Below are positions 8,410 to 17,542 of a stretch of DNA of 64,000 bases, piece by piece. The position numbers were made by a program, and so were the translations under genes. Positions within the stretch are counted from its first letter, which is position 1. Each line of letters starts with the position of its first letter. The notes beneath the pieces are model-generated. The model searched no databases and was not told the origin of the DNA. It saw nothing but the letters and a program-made list of their open reading frames with translations. Source of the stretch: Pedobacter sp. Bi126 (GTDB lineage Bacteria; Bacteroidota; Bacteroidia; Sphingobacteriales; Sphingobacteriaceae); the NCBI RefSeq assembly GCF_918698245.1, contig NZ_CAKKMS010000001.1, positions 372,001 through 436,000 of the forward strand, in the 5' to 3' direction.

Positions 8410-9333
8410 ATGAAAAAGGAAGATAACAGCCCTTATAAATTCAATTCCTTATCGGAAGCACACCGGATAATGGGGCTGCCACAACCTAAACACCCGCTGA
8501 TCAGCCTGATCAATAATGAAAATCACCCGGTTGAAATGAGCGGCCAGCCAAATTCGCACATCCTTAACTTTTATAAAATCTCTTACAAGCCAAAATTAAG
8601 CGGCAGGCTAAAATACGGGCAGAGTTATTATGATTTTGATGAAGGTGGTTTGTTGTTTGCTGCTCCGAACCAGATTATCGGCCATGAGCAGGATTTAGAA
8701 TCAAGTGTTTGCTCATTATATACCTTATTGGTCCATCCTGATTTTTTATTGTCGTACCCTATCGCCAAAAAAATCAAAAGTTACGGTTTCTTTTCTTATT
8801 CAACTAACGAAGCATTACACCTGTCAGAAAAGGAAAAGGCAACCATTATTGCTATTTTTCAGAGTATTGAAGAAGAATTGAACAGCAGAATTGACGATTT
8901 TAGTCAGGATGTGATTATTACACAGATCGAATTGCTGTTGAACTACAGCAACCGTTTTTACAAACGCCAGTTTATTACACGCAAGGTGCTTAACAACGAT
9001 CTTTTGCAAAAATTGGAAGAACTATTGGAAGCTTATTTTAATGATCGAACGCCAATACTAAAGGGTTTACCAACCGTGCAGTATCTTTCCGATCATTTAA
9101 ATATTTCGCCAAGTTATTTAAGCGATCTGCTCCGTTCGCTAACAGGACAGAACGCACAACAGCATATCCATCAAAAACTGATCGAGAAAGCAAAGGAAAA
9201 ACTATCGGGCACCAGTTTATCGGTGAGCGAAGTAGCTTACGAACTGGGCTTTGAACATTCGCAATCTTTTAACAAACTCTTCAAGGCAAAAACCAAGGTT
9301 TCACCATTGGCATTTAGAAAAATGTTTAATTAA
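8410..9333 (+). CDS. AraC family transcriptional regulator, 307 aa
   Basis: The N-terminal half is a cupin-like sensor domain (YDFDEGGLLFAAPNQIIGHEQD). The C-terminal 100 residues are an AraC double HTH, with VQYLSDHLNISPSYLSDLLR and VSEVAYELGFEHSQSFNKLFK. I chose ATG 8410 over an upstream TTG at 8395, because that TTG belongs to the likely -7 promoter box. It lies directly downstream of the SDR gene 7483-8343, whose promoter region carries two AraC-type half-sites, so it probably controls that gene. The inducer is unknown. Confidence 0.88.
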   Translation: MKKEDNSPYKFNSLSEAHRIMGLPQPKHPLISLINNENHPVEMSGQPNSHILNFYKISYKPKLSGRLKYGQSYYDFDEGGLLFAAPNQIIGHEQDLESSVCSLYTLLVHPDFLLSYPIAKKIKSYGFFSYSTNEALHLSEKEKATIIAIFQSIEEELNSRIDDFSQDVIITQIELLLNYSNRFYKRQFITRKVLNNDLLQKLEELLEAYFNDRTPILKGLPTVQYLSDHLNISPSYLSDLLRSLTGQNAQQHIHQKLIEKAKEKLSGTSLSVSEVAYELGFEHSQSFNKLFKAKTKVSPLAFRKMFN

Positions 9334-9397
9334 CAAAAGAAAATTCTTAAGTAGCGTTTTGGTTCTCTACACCGTATAAGCTGTAAATTAAAGCTTA

Positions 9398-9796
9398 ATG
9401 AAAAAGAGATTATTACTCCTCCTGGCTATAGCATGCCTTTTGTATGTATCATGCAAAAAATCAGACAACAACAATGATGGGCCGGGCGAAGTTTATGGTA
9501 AGTGGAAACTCACCGAAACAATGCAGGATCCCGGTGATGGAAGTGGCAGATATAAAAAGGTAAGCGGCCAGGCCAAATACCTTATTCTAAGCAAATCGGC
9601 AGATAAAGCCGGTAAATTTGAAGGTGATGCCCTTCCAGATTTATTTTCATTCAGGATTTTGGACAGTGTAAAAATGGAAGTTTACAGCAACACTTACAAA
9701 ATGCCATTGACTTATTATTACAAAGTTTCGGCAAAATCGCTTCAACTTAATCCGCCCTGTATTGAGGGTTGTGGATACCGTTTCGTAAGGGAATAA
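9398..9796 (+). CDS. Small lipoprotein (lipocalin-like size), 132 aa
   Basis: Starts with a lipoprotein signal peptide, MKKRLLLLLAIACLLYVSC, with the lipobox VSC at residues 17-19. A short Asn/Asp-rich linker follows, then about 100 residues beginning GEVYGKWKLTETMQDPGDG, with alternating beta-type pattern and several Lys. The GKWKLTE...DPG pattern resembles Bacteroidota lipocalin-like or 'DUF' lipoproteins that are anchored to the outer membrane. The gene is isolated behind an AraC gene and before a convergent hairpin. The function is unknown. Confidence 0.75.
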   Translation: MKKRLLLLLAIACLLYVSCKKSDNNNDGPGEVYGKWKLTETMQDPGDGSGRYKKVSGQAKYLILSKSADKAGKFEGDALPDLFSFRILDSVKMEVYSNTYKMPLTYYYKVSAKSLQLNPPCIEGCGYRFVRE

Positions 9797-9869
9797 TAAT
9801 AATCTTGTAGCTAAGGTTCTTAAAAAGCTTAATTTATTGGACTCAACAAGATCCTTCTTAAATACGATC

Positions 9870-9905
9870 GTTCTGCTAATTGGATAGCGATCAGATCAGC
9901 AGAAC
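9870..9905. terminator. Hairpin between convergent lipoprotein and eboF genes
   Basis: Perfect 8-bp arms GTTCTGCT (9870-9877) and AGCAGAAC (9898-9905) sit in the 120-bp gap between two convergent genes. No long T-tract follows on either side, so it would be a weak or bidirectional terminator; position is the main support. Confidence 0.4.
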
Positions 9906-9916
9906 ATCATTCTTAT

Positions 9917-11266
9917 TTAAACAGTTAAACTATCCCATATCACCTGATAAACATCTGGTGCGCATAAGGTTTTATCCATTGCCTTTGAAGTAACCAGAAC
10001 AGGTTTAAATTGATCAGCTACATTAATGCTGCCATGCGATCCTTTAACTAAAGTGGCATCAAGCGGAATTACATCCATTACATAACGGAAGCCGGCTTTT
10101 TTCCTTAAAAGTTTATACCCCGCCCTCAATTTAGAGGTCATGAACATTTCGACAGGATCGTAGCCTGGTTTTTTATGGATATCAACCACCCTAGCATAAT
10201 CTGGGGCTTTGGTATCATCCAGCCAGAAATAATAGGTAAACCAGCTGTTTTCTTTTGCGGTAAGAACCAGATCTCCAGAACGTTCGTGATTAATATGGTG
10301 TTTCTCCTGTTCTGCCTTATCAAGCACCAATTCAATATCAGGTACATTTTTCAATAAGGCTTTTACCTGCTCGGTTACACTTTTATCGTTGATGTAAACA
10401 TGCGCTACCTGATGGTCGGCCACTACAAAAGCTTTGGAAGCGCCCGCATCAAGCAATTCCAGCCCTCTCTCTTCACGGATCTGGATCAAACCGTTTTCCC
10501 TAAACAAACGGTTAAGGTGGATCGGTTTATTTACAGGCGCAATGCCATATTCGGAAAGTAAAATAATGCGCGCCCCCCTGCTTTCATAAAAACGCACCAA
10601 TTCTTCTACCACCTGATCGATTTCTTTTAGTTCTGTACTGATTTTATCCTGTTCAGGGCCAAACTTTTGCAGGCAGTAATCTAAATGGGGTAAATAAATT
10701 AAAGTAAGCGTAGGATTGTGCAGCTTTTCAGTTTCCATCGAAGCATCTGCAATCCATTTTGTTGATTTAATATTCGCACCAGGGCCCCAGAACTGAAACA
10801 AGGGGAATTGCCCCAGTTTAGCCTGTAAATGGTCGCGTAATTCGGCAGGTTGCGAATAACAATCTGGTAACTTACGGCCATCGGCAAGGTAATTTGGCCG
10901 TGGTGTTACCGAAAAATCGGCTGTTGAATACATGTTGTACCACCAGAACATATTGGCACAGGTAAAATTCGGATCTTCTTTTTTAGCCTGATCCCATATT
11001 TTTTCAGCATTCACCAGTTTATTAGATTGTTTCCAGAATTTAATTTCTGCATCTGCATGATCGTACCATCCATTGCCCACAATACCATTCTCTGAAGGGT
11101 ATTTACCAGTGAGATAACTCGACTGCACAGCCGTTGTAACTGCAGGCAATAAAGGTTCTATGGTAGTTAAATGGTTCTCAGCAATATATTTCTGAAGAAA
11201 TGGCGTATGCGCCCCAATTACGGAAGCAGATAAAGCTACGATATCGATAACAACGGTTTTATGCAT
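9917..11266 (-). CDS. eboF: EboF-like alkaline phosphatase / nucleotide pyrophosphatase superfamily enzyme
   Basis: A 449-residue protein of the alkaline phosphatase superfamily. Near the N-terminus, EPLLPAVTTAVQSSYLTGKYPSENGI carries the Thr nucleophile region of nucleotide pyrophosphatase/phosphodiesterase enzymes, and RSGDLVLTA plus SHGSI supply later metal-ligand positions. It is last in the ebo cluster (order A-B-C-D-E-F) with a 3-bp gap to eboE. Known ebo clusters occur in Bacteroidota, cyanobacteria (linked with scytonemin export) and eustigmatophyte plastids. Its exact substrate is not established. There is no signal peptide, so it is presumably cytoplasmic. Confidence 0.82.
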   Translation of the reverse strand: MHKTVVIDIVALSASVIGAHTPFLQKYIAENHLTTIEPLLPAVTTAVQSSYLTGKYPSENGIVGNGWYDHADAEIKFWKQSNKLVNAEKIWDQAKKEDPNFTCANMFWWYNMYSTADFSVTPRPNYLADGRKLPDCYSQPAELRDHLQAKLGQFPLFQFWGPGANIKSTKWIADASMETEKLHNPTLTLIYLPHLDYCLQKFGPEQDKISTELKEIDQVVEELVRFYESRGARIILLSEYGIAPVNKPIHLNRLFRENGLIQIREERGLELLDAGASKAFVVADHQVAHVYINDKSVTEQVKALLKNVPDIELVLDKAEQEKHHINHERSGDLVLTAKENSWFTYYFWLDDTKAPDYARVVDIHKKPGYDPVEMFMTSKLRAGYKLLRKKAGFRYVMDVIPLDATLVKGSHGSINVADQFKPVLVTSKAMDKTLCAPDVYQVIWDSLTV

Positions 11267-11269
11267 GTT

Positions 11270-12481
11270 CTATTTTTCTAATAAATTTTTAACCCAAGCC
11301 AGTTCCCTGATAATTGAATCGTTTAAAGGTGCTTTTAAAGCTGTAGGCAAAACTTCCCAGGTATAGGTTTCTACTTCTAAATGAGCGGTAAAAGGGTTAT
11401 TTTTTTGCAAGTTTAATACCTCGGTAATATCCGATTGTGTAGATTGGATCAGCCCCATGTCCTCAACAAAAATAGGTACATGAAAGTGTGCCCGCCACTC
11501 CTCTACTTCAGGATTTTCTCCCGCTGCCAGTGCATCAGCAAGGTCGGGATAACGCAATAGTGAACCATCATTTTTTCGGGCAATTACCTGATGGAGGTAA
11601 GTAGGCTCATCAAAACGGCCCAATTGAGCCAATACGGCTGTTCTCTCCGATACAGCTGCAGGTAATTTAGCTTTCAATGCGGCACTGATCTGGATTTTCC
11701 CAATCTGAATGCCTTTCTCCTGCAGTTCATTGATGATGGCTGTATGGGGCTCGTAACCGATTGCGAAATGACAAACATCATAACACAAACGGATGTGCAT
11801 TTTGATCAGATTTTCTGCTTCATTGGCGTTTAAACCCGATCCATCCGAAAAATATTTTTTTCCAGTTGGTAAAAGTTCGTTTTCAAACCAGTTGATAAAT
11901 TCGGGACCAGATTCGAGAAAACCATCGGGTTCCGGTTCGATATCGAGATGGATGATTTTATCTGTCTTTTTAAAGATTTTTGCTAAACCTCCGGCAACTT
12001 CCAAAACATGTGTACTTGCAGTAACTGTAGCTTTTTCTCTTTCCAAAACATCCTTAAACCAAGGTTTGTAGCTTAATGGCGATGTCGAAATGCCTCCATC
12101 CATACCTTCCGGGATTAACTGTGAAAGAATTTCTGCTAAACGGAGTGTATATTCAACGCGATCTCTCGTCGTCCAATCGGGGGCATGTACCTGATCTTTA
12201 ACCCTGGTATGATGAAAACCGCCATATGGAAATCCGTTCATGGTAAAAACATATCCACCTTCCTGCTCGAGCCACTGCTTAAATGTTTCCAGGTGATTTT
12301 CTTCCAGCAATTCGATACTGGCGAGATTGGAAAGGCGTAAACCTATACCCATCGGTGCCTCTGGCGACAATTGCGCTTTCAATACAGGAAAACTATCTTT
12401 CAACACGGCAAAATGTGCCATCCAGTTTTCTCCTGCATAAATGTTGGTACAAAAGGTTAAATGTCCGGAAGTTAATTTCAT
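11270..12481 (-). CDS. eboE: EboE, xylose-isomerase-like TIM-barrel metabolite protein
   Basis: A 403-residue protein that begins with the typical MKLTSGHLTFCTNIYAGENW and contains NGFPYGGFHHTRVKDQVHAPDW and IIHLDIEPEPDGFLE. These supply His/Glu/Asp residues in a sugar-phosphate isomerase/epimerase-like barrel. In other genomes this family is called metabolite traffic protein EboE. It is packed 3 bp upstream of eboF and 3 bp downstream of eboD, so the genes are clearly co-transcribed. The catalysed reaction is not known. Assignment rests on characteristic sequence and cluster order. Confidence 0.85.
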   Translation of the reverse strand: MKLTSGHLTFCTNIYAGENWMAHFAVLKDSFPVLKAQLSPEAPMGIGLRLSNLASIELLEENHLETFKQWLEQEGGYVFTMNGFPYGGFHHTRVKDQVHAPDWTTRDRVEYTLRLAEILSQLIPEGMDGGISTSPLSYKPWFKDVLEREKATVTASTHVLEVAGGLAKIFKKTDKIIHLDIEPEPDGFLESGPEFINWFENELLPTGKKYFSDGSGLNANEAENLIKMHIRLCYDVCHFAIGYEPHTAIINELQEKGIQIGKIQISAALKAKLPAAVSERTAVLAQLGRFDEPTYLHQVIARKNDGSLLRYPDLADALAAGENPEVEEWRAHFHVPIFVEDMGLIQSTQSDITEVLNLQKNNPFTAHLEVETYTWEVLPTALKAPLNDSIIRELAWVKNLLEK

Positions 12482-12484
12482 AGC

Positions 12485-13648
12485 TTAATGTTGAATAATA
12501 GCGGTTTGGCTGTTTAAAATTTCGGCAGCTCGTTTTAAAATGTCGGCATCAATTTCGTGAACTTCTTCTCCACTACCCAGGCCTGTAAGTAAGGTAATGG
12601 TCAGCTCTCCACCAAGATGCTCCCTAAATTCTTCCAGTCCCTGCAAAATTGGGCTATTACCTTCGGTAACCTGTAACAAAGGATGCGTTAATTCGAAACC
12701 AAGATGCTGAATCAGGGTGATTATCCTTTGTGCATCCTCGGTACTGATCCTGCCAGATAAATTGGAATACACAGCATCTAAGGCAATCCCCATGGCAACG
12801 GCTTCACCATGCCGCACTTCAAAATTAGTCAGATATTCTAGTTTATGGGCGCTCCAATGACCAAAATCTAATGGACGGGCCGAACCGTTTTCAAAAGGAT
12901 CGGCACTGCGGATATGCTCCATATGGAGTTTTGCACATTTCCAGATCTGGTAGTTCATAGCTGTCATATCCCGCTGCGCAAGCGCCGTGACATTTGCTTC
13001 CAGCCACTCAAAAAACTCAGGGTCTTTAATCAATGCCACTTTAATTGCTTCGGCAATACCCGAACGCCAATCGCGATCGGATAAAGTGCTTAAAAACACC
13101 TCATCATTAAAAACTGCAACAGGCGGCGAAAAAGTGCCTAAAAAGTTCTTTTTATTGAAATAATTAATGCCGTTTTTAACCCCAACACCCGAATCGTTCT
13201 GCGAAAGCACAGTACTTGGAATCCTGATGTGTTTAATACCACGGTGTGCAACAGTAGCCGCATAGCCCACCATATCGAGCACAGCACCACCACCAATGGC
13301 AGCAACAAAAGAATGCCTGTCGATACCATGAACATTGATGGCTTCCAACACCTGATCGAAATATCTGGTATCGTTTTTCACCTGCTCTCCTCCTGGAATG
13401 ATCAGGATATCCTGAACCAGTTGCGTTTGAGGGTATTTTGAAAAATAGGTTTTAATCTGGGTGTTAAGGTCTTTGTGTGCATTTGCTACACCTTCATCTA
13501 TTACAAACAAGATTTTCTTTACTGCAACAGCCGGATTTAGGTTAACCAAAAAACTGTTCAACAGTTCGTTTTCAGGCAGAAAAAGCGATGAAGTAAAGAA
13601 AACATTATAATTATATTGTACGGTAAAGGATTGATGTAAATGTTCCAT
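12485..13648 (-). CDS. eboD: EboD, 3-dehydroquinate synthase-like enzyme
   Basis: A 387-residue protein of the dehydroquinate synthase-like fold. NAD-binding GGG(A)xxD appears as IGGGAVLDMVGYAATVAHRG, followed by RIPSTVLSQNDSGVGVKNG and the metal-ligand segments SGIAEAIKVALIKD and RHGEAVAMGIALD. All key features of the fold are retained. In ebo clusters this protein is a secondary paralogue rather than the shikimate-pathway AroB, and may make a cyclitol-type metabolite. The next gene up, eboC, ends 27 bp before its start. Housekeeping AroB cannot be excluded from sequence alone, but cluster context argues for EboD. Confidence 0.87.
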   Translation of the reverse strand: MEHLHQSFTVQYNYNVFFTSSLFLPENELLNSFLVNLNPAVAVKKILFVIDEGVANAHKDLNTQIKTYFSKYPQTQLVQDILIIPGGEQVKNDTRYFDQVLEAINVHGIDRHSFVAAIGGGAVLDMVGYAATVAHRGIKHIRIPSTVLSQNDSGVGVKNGINYFNKKNFLGTFSPPVAVFNDEVFLSTLSDRDWRSGIAEAIKVALIKDPEFFEWLEANVTALAQRDMTAMNYQIWKCAKLHMEHIRSADPFENGSARPLDFGHWSAHKLEYLTNFEVRHGEAVAMGIALDAVYSNLSGRISTEDAQRIITLIQHLGFELTHPLLQVTEGNSPILQGLEEFREHLGGELTITLLTGLGSGEEVHEIDADILKRAAEILNSQTAIIQH

Positions 13649-13675
13649 ATCAATTTGAGAATGTGTGTTTGATGG

Positions 13676-14563
13676 TTAAGTAACGGCGAATAATTTAGAG
13701 AGCCACATGGATAATGGCAATAAAGCTGCAATTATAAATGCCAAAATCAGGGCATCGAAAGTTACGGCCCAGGCTGCATCCATCAAAATAAGTGAAATTA
13801 CGCCAGCTTTTACCGCCCCGCCAATATTTTTACCGATAGGCTCCTTTATTGCTTTTAAAAGTGGCCTGAAAATCATAAAGCTAAATGGAACCAGAAACAG
13901 CAACGACCACAGCAACCTATCGTTAACAAAAGCAAAATAAGCAATAGCGCAGATCACGATTGCATACAGAAAAGCGGCTAAATATAAATTTTTAGCATGG
14001 CCTCCGTGAACTTCGCCACGGCTGGTCATGGTGATCGAGAAAATATAGATTACTGGAATAATGGCCAAATAATAATGACTGCACAGCATTGCTGGCACAA
14101 TACTCAAACCCAGTAGCAAGTTAAATCCGCGGCATAAGCCCATATTCAAGGGGCCGAAAAAAGAATGGTGTTTACCAAATTTATTATAAAGCAAAGCGAA
14201 AACGGCCACCAAAAGGGCCAATAATCCCGATGTTAAACTATTTAATGCAGCTAATGCAATACCGCCCAAAAGTAACAGGCTACCTAAAATGGTTGCATTT
14301 TTTAAGCTGATCAGCCCGCTGGGAATGGCCCGCTCCGGACGTTCTATTTTATCCAGATCGGCATCAAAAACATCGTTAAAAACGATTCCTCCTCCATACA
14401 AACAGGCTGTTGATGCGGCCAAAAACACAATGGATAACCACGGAATGGAGAGCCCACTGCTTAAGGCACCTGAGATGGCAATTCCTGCTAAAATATCGGC
14501 TACTGATGTAACAATATTGGCAGGGCGCATCATGCGCAGATAGACAATTATTTTTTTCAATAC
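13676..14563 (-). CDS. eboC: EboC, UbiA-like prenyltransferase
   Basis: An integral membrane protein with eight or nine hydrophobic segments. The UbiA signature NDVFDADLDKIERPERAIPSG (Asp-rich, binds Mg-prenyl diphosphate) is present, and a second, weaker Asp-containing region lies after YNKFGKHHS. It is closely related to UbiA enzymes that attach a prenyl chain to an acceptor. An in-frame GTG at 14614 would add 17 residues and overlap eboB by 50 bp. I prefer the TTG at 14563, which gives the family-like N-terminus KKIIVYLRMMRPANIV and starts just after the eboB stop. The acceptor is unknown. Confidence 0.83.
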   Translation of the reverse strand, partial: VLKKIIVYLRMMRPANIVTSVADILAGIAISGALSSGLSIPWLSIVFLAASTACLYGGGIVFNDVFDADLDKIERPERAIPSGLISLKNATILGSLLLLGGIALAALNSLTSGLLALLVAVFALLYNKFGKHHSFFGPLNMGLCRGFNLLLGLSIVPAMLCSHYYLAIIPVIYIFSITMTSRGEVHGGHAKNLYLAAFLYAIVICAIAYFAFVNDRLLWSLLFLVPFSFMIFRPLLKAIKEPIGKNIGGAVKAGVISLILMDAAWAVTFDALILAFIIAALLPLSMWLSKLFAVT

Positions 14564-14564
14564 T

Positions 14565-15551
14565 TTAGCTGATGATGATAGATGATTTATCCGTTCTTGG
14601 CTGTTGTCCGCCACGCAAAATGGTATTGCCTTCGAATTTCTCGGTAAGGTCTACATTTTTTTGCGCATTAAAATCGGCTTCATCCAGCTGTCCGCTCTGT
14701 GCAAATGCGGTAATCGCATTATTGTAAGTAACCAGCTCAATAGCCTCATCGCTTAAACCACGTATTTTCATTAAAGCAGCGGTTTTTGGTACGGCTAAAG
14801 GATCGCTGATGCCCCAATCAGCAGCAGAATTTACCATAATCCGCTCTGGACCATATTGTTTTACAATTTCTACCATGCGCTCGTTACCCATTTTAGTAAA
14901 CGGATAAATGGTAAAAGCAGCCCAAAAGCCTCTATCTAAAACCTCTTTTACTGTCTCTTCGTTATTGTGATCGATAATTATGCTATAAGGATCAAGGCCA
15001 TGCTCCAAAGCAATATCCATACTGCGTTGTGTGCCTTTTTTCTTATCGCGGTGCGGTGTATGTACCTGTACTGGCAAACCTGCTTCTTTAGCAAGCTGAA
15101 GTTGTAATCTATAATATTTTTCTTCGGCTGCAGTCTGATCGTCGAAACCGATTTCGCCTATGCCAACTACACCTTCTTTATAGATAAACAAGGGCAATAT
15201 TTCCATTACCTGCTCTGCCAGTCTTTCGTTATTGGCTTCTCTTGAGTTAAGCCCAATGGTGCAATAATGTTTAATGCCAAATTGAGAAGAGCGGAAGCGC
15301 TCCCAGCCGATCAGGCTACTGTAATAATCTCTAAAACTATCCAATCCGGTACGTGGCTGCCCCAGCCAAAATGCGGGTTCTATCAAAGCAACAACTCCTG
15401 CATCAGCCATCGCCTGGTAATCGTCGGTCGTTCTCGAAGTCATGTGAACATGTGGGTCGAAGAATTTCATTCCCTTTACCGCACTGATATCGAACGCTTC
15501 AGGCTCCCCCATCAATGCTTTATCTCTTTCAATTGAACTACTGCAACACAT
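14565..15551 (-). CDS. eboB: EboB, TatD-family hydrolase
   Basis: A metal-dependent hydrolase of the amidohydrolase superfamily. MKFFDPHVHMTSRTTDDYQAM gives the HxH metal site, GVVGIGEIGFDDQT a Glu ligand, PVQVHTPHRDK and SIIIDHNNEET further His, and NSAADWG the final Asp. The longest frame starts at 15551, but the internal Met at 15470 (MKFFDPH) fits family N-termini better, so the first 27 residues are uncertain. It follows eboA by 26 bp. In the ebo pathway its substrate is undefined. Confidence 0.86.
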   Translation of the reverse strand: MCCSSSIERDKALMGEPEAFDISAVKGMKFFDPHVHMTSRTTDDYQAMADAGVVALIEPAFWLGQPRTGLDSFRDYYSSLIGWERFRSSQFGIKHYCTIGLNSREANNERLAEQVMEILPLFIYKEGVVGIGEIGFDDQTAAEEKYYRLQLQLAKEAGLPVQVHTPHRDKKKGTQRSMDIALEHGLDPYSIIIDHNNEETVKEVLDRGFWAAFTIYPFTKMGNERMVEIVKQYGPERIMVNSAADWGISDPLAVPKTAALMKIRGLSDEAIELVTYNNAITAFAQSGQLDEADFNAQKNVDLTEKFEGNTILRGGQQPRTDKSSIIIS

Positions 15552-15577
15552 ATATTTCTATTTTGAATTTCTAATGG

Positions 15578-16435
15578 TTAAAATGAATCCCAGTTTAAGT
15601 TCCCTTCTGTGAGGGCCAACTTAAGTTCAGGAAAAGTGTTAATATAATCTTTTGCCGGCTGATATTCAGACTGCGCAACAGCAAGTGCAATAGCACGTTG
15701 TTCAATTTGGTCGTAATGCTGTAAACCGACTTTAAGGGTCTCAAAAATCTCGGCATTGATAAATTTACCAACCAGGCGCCAAAGCTGTGGGTTTACCTCT
15801 CGTTTGGCAGCCCAACGTTCTTTTGCATAATCAATCAAAGTTAATGCAAGATCCAGATTGGCACGTTGATCTAAACCAACGATGAACTTAATATTTTTTT
15901 CGGTAAAGAATGCCTTCAGCACCAATTGGTTCCAGGCAGCTTCATCCAGATTTCCTGAAGGATAGGGATTGTTTTCCATTATCGCTTCCAAAACCGACCC
16001 GATATTACTCCTGATCCCTTCAGCACAACGTTTTACCCAAATTTCAGGATGCGCCAAAAACGGCAAGGCCGAATACAAAGCCACCGCCTCATTCATTTCT
16101 GCCGACAGGAATAACCGATCCACGGTTGTGTAAAGTTTTTCCTGGTCTATTGAATTTAATGTGCTCAGCAACCAAACGCGACAAAGCCTATCGATAGTCC
16201 AGTTGCTAATATAACTGATCCCAGCCTCTTCTATTAAAACCTTTTGCCCTTCGTTAAGTTGAATTAGCATTTTCCCGGTTTTGCGCGGCACCATCACAAA
16301 TGCCTGACTGATCTTATTGCTTTGATCAGCGGATTGTGTTATACTTTCCAACCAATTTTGGCCATCTGCTGTTACATTGCTTTTTACTATAGCTGATAAA
16401 GCTTTTTGGATAGCCATCGTATCATCACCTTTCAT
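15578..16435 (-). CDS. eboA: EboA domain protein
   Basis: About 285 residues, alpha-helical throughout, with TPR/HEAT-like helical character (LAHPEIWVKRCAEGIRSNIGSVLEAIMENNPYP; LDEAAWNQLVLKAFFTEKNI). These correspond to the EboA family, which has no known enzymatic motif and may be a scaffold. An upstream GTG-type frame at 16477 overlaps the preceding gene. I chose ATG 16435 (MKGDDTMAIQKAL), which leaves 16 bp to the TMEM220-like stop; a second ATG lies six codons further. It heads the ebo genes proper. Confidence 0.8.
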   Translation of the reverse strand: MKGDDTMAIQKALSAIVKSNVTADGQNWLESITQSADQSNKISQAFVMVPRKTGKMLIQLNEGQKVLIEEAGISYISNWTIDRLCRVWLLSTLNSIDQEKLYTTVDRLFLSAEMNEAVALYSALPFLAHPEIWVKRCAEGIRSNIGSVLEAIMENNPYPSGNLDEAAWNQLVLKAFFTEKNIKFIVGLDQRANLDLALTLIDYAKERWAAKREVNPQLWRLVGKFINAEIFETLKVGLQHYDQIEQRAIALAVAQSEYQPAKDYINTFPELKLALTEGNLNWDSF

Positions 16436-16451
16436 AAAGTATCTAAATCTA

Positions 16452-16832
16452 TTAGCTGGTGATACCCGCCGAAACAAAATAATTAATCAATAACGCCCCC
16501 GCAATAATCAACAGGCCAAAAAACTCTCTTGTTTGCTCGATGTAAGGTTTTGTGGCCTGCATGCTCTGCACAAGGCTCTCGCGTCTGTATTTGGTAATCC
16601 AATCTCGCACACCATCTTTTGCGAAGAACAGGATAGCAGCATAAATTAAGTAGAAAGCAGTTAAAAACAGATACACGAAAGGATAAAATTTACCCGCCGC
16701 AGCCAATCCGCAGCATATTGCGGCACTTAAATAGATAGATACCCAAAGAAAAGCATCGTTATCATTTAAATTTACATAGGCAAAGCCTAAAAACGAGATG
16801 CAAAAAATAATGTTGAGAATAATTAAAAGCAT
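16452..16832 (-). CDS. TMEM220-like small membrane protein heading the ebo operon
   Basis: A 126-residue protein with four hydrophobic segments. The conserved-looking segment GFAYVNLNDNDAFLWVSIYLSAAICC matches the (N)LNDPD..W...Y pattern of the transmembrane 220 family. The C-terminal helix is FFGLLIIAGALLINYF. It precedes eboA by 16 bp and shares its direction, and a TAACTTTG -7 box lies upstream, so it is probably the first gene of the ebo operon. A membrane anchor or transporter role for the Ebo product is inference. Confidence 0.72.
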   Translation of the reverse strand: MLLIILNIIFCISFLGFAYVNLNDNDAFLWVSIYLSAAICCGLAAAGKFYPFVYLFLTAFYLIYAAILFFAKDGVRDWITKYRRESLVQSMQATKPYIEQTREFFGLLIIAGALLINYFVSAGITS

Positions 16833-16891
16833 TTTAAATTATTTGGTTTAAAACAAGCTAAATCGATTTCTTGATTTTTTTCATTGAAAAA

Positions 16892-16899
16892 CAAAGTTA
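16892..16899 (-). promoter_or_regulatory. Putative -7 promoter element of the TMEM220-ebo operon
   Basis: On the minus strand TAACTTTG exactly fits the Bacteroidota -7 consensus TAnnTTTG. It lies about 60 bp before the ATG of the first operon gene in an AT-rich gap with no other feature. A convincing -33 TTG is less clear, so only the -7 box is proposed. Confidence 0.45.
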
Positions 16900-17008
16900 T
16901 TTAAACTGAATGCTTTTTTTGCTTAAAAATTGTAAATTATATACTGCTATAAAAGTTTTTTTTGATTAAAAATGAATAATAAAACGTTAAATGCGAATAA
17001 TATATATC

Positions 17009-17542
17009 CTAGCTTAGCGAAGGAAAAATAGCATCGAACATAATATTGGCCTGTCCCTTAATTAAATCAATATCTTCATGTTTATTATTAACCAATAAAT
17101 AGGTGCTGTTTTTTTCTTCCATGAAATGGCTAAAATATGCTTCACCAATAAGATTATAAACAGCATAACGATATATTTTAAAACGTTTTGTACAATCCTT
17201 ACTTTCCTCGTAAGACCTTTTTGGATCAAAGGTATGCGATCCTAAAAAACCAAAGCTTGCTATAGGATTCTTTTTCAATATCTGTAATATAAGCTGTATA
17301 CAGGTTGCCACAATTTTACCCATCTTATTTTCACCAGTGAGGACATTGAATTTCCTTGGATGTTTTTTTAAACGTGCAGGAAAAAATTTCAACACATAAA
17401 TATTGAAAAGATACTCTTCAACCTCTATATGATATTTTTCTTTCTGAGTTTTAAAAATATAAGTTGTTCGCTCTTTTAAGTACTGAGCTCCTTGAAATTT
17501 ATTGGTAAAATGTTTTGTAAATGGATATGAATGATCAAACAT
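17009..17542 (-). CDS. Unknown 177-residue protein, translationally coupled to a 57-residue ORF
   Basis: A Lys- and aromatic-rich protein with no signal peptide. A central hydrophobic helix (GKIVATCIQLILQILKKNPI) and the stretch SFGFLGSHTFDPKRSYEESKDC stand out. The C-terminus reads KGQANIMFDAIFPSLS. I recognise no family or catalytic motif. The ATG overlaps the stop of the upstream small gene (TAATG at 17544-17540), which strongly suggests the two are made together. An upstream palindrome at 17736-17770 may regulate both. The AT content is a little higher than the neighbouring ebo genes. Confidence 0.65.
   Translation of the reverse strand: MFDHSYPFTKHFTNKFQGAQYLKERTTYIFKTQKEKYHIEVEEYLFNIYVLKFFPARLKKHPRKFNVLTGENKMGKIVATCIQLILQILKKNPIASFGFLGSHTFDPKRSYEESKDCTKRFKIYRYAVYNLIGEAYFSHFMEEKNSTYLLVNNKHEDIDLIKGQANIMFDAIFPSLS

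Noticed and set aside
12485..13648. Housekeeping aroB for the dehydroquinate synthase gene
   Set aside because: The gene sits inside the ebo cluster with fixed order and spacing, so the EboD paralogue is more likely.
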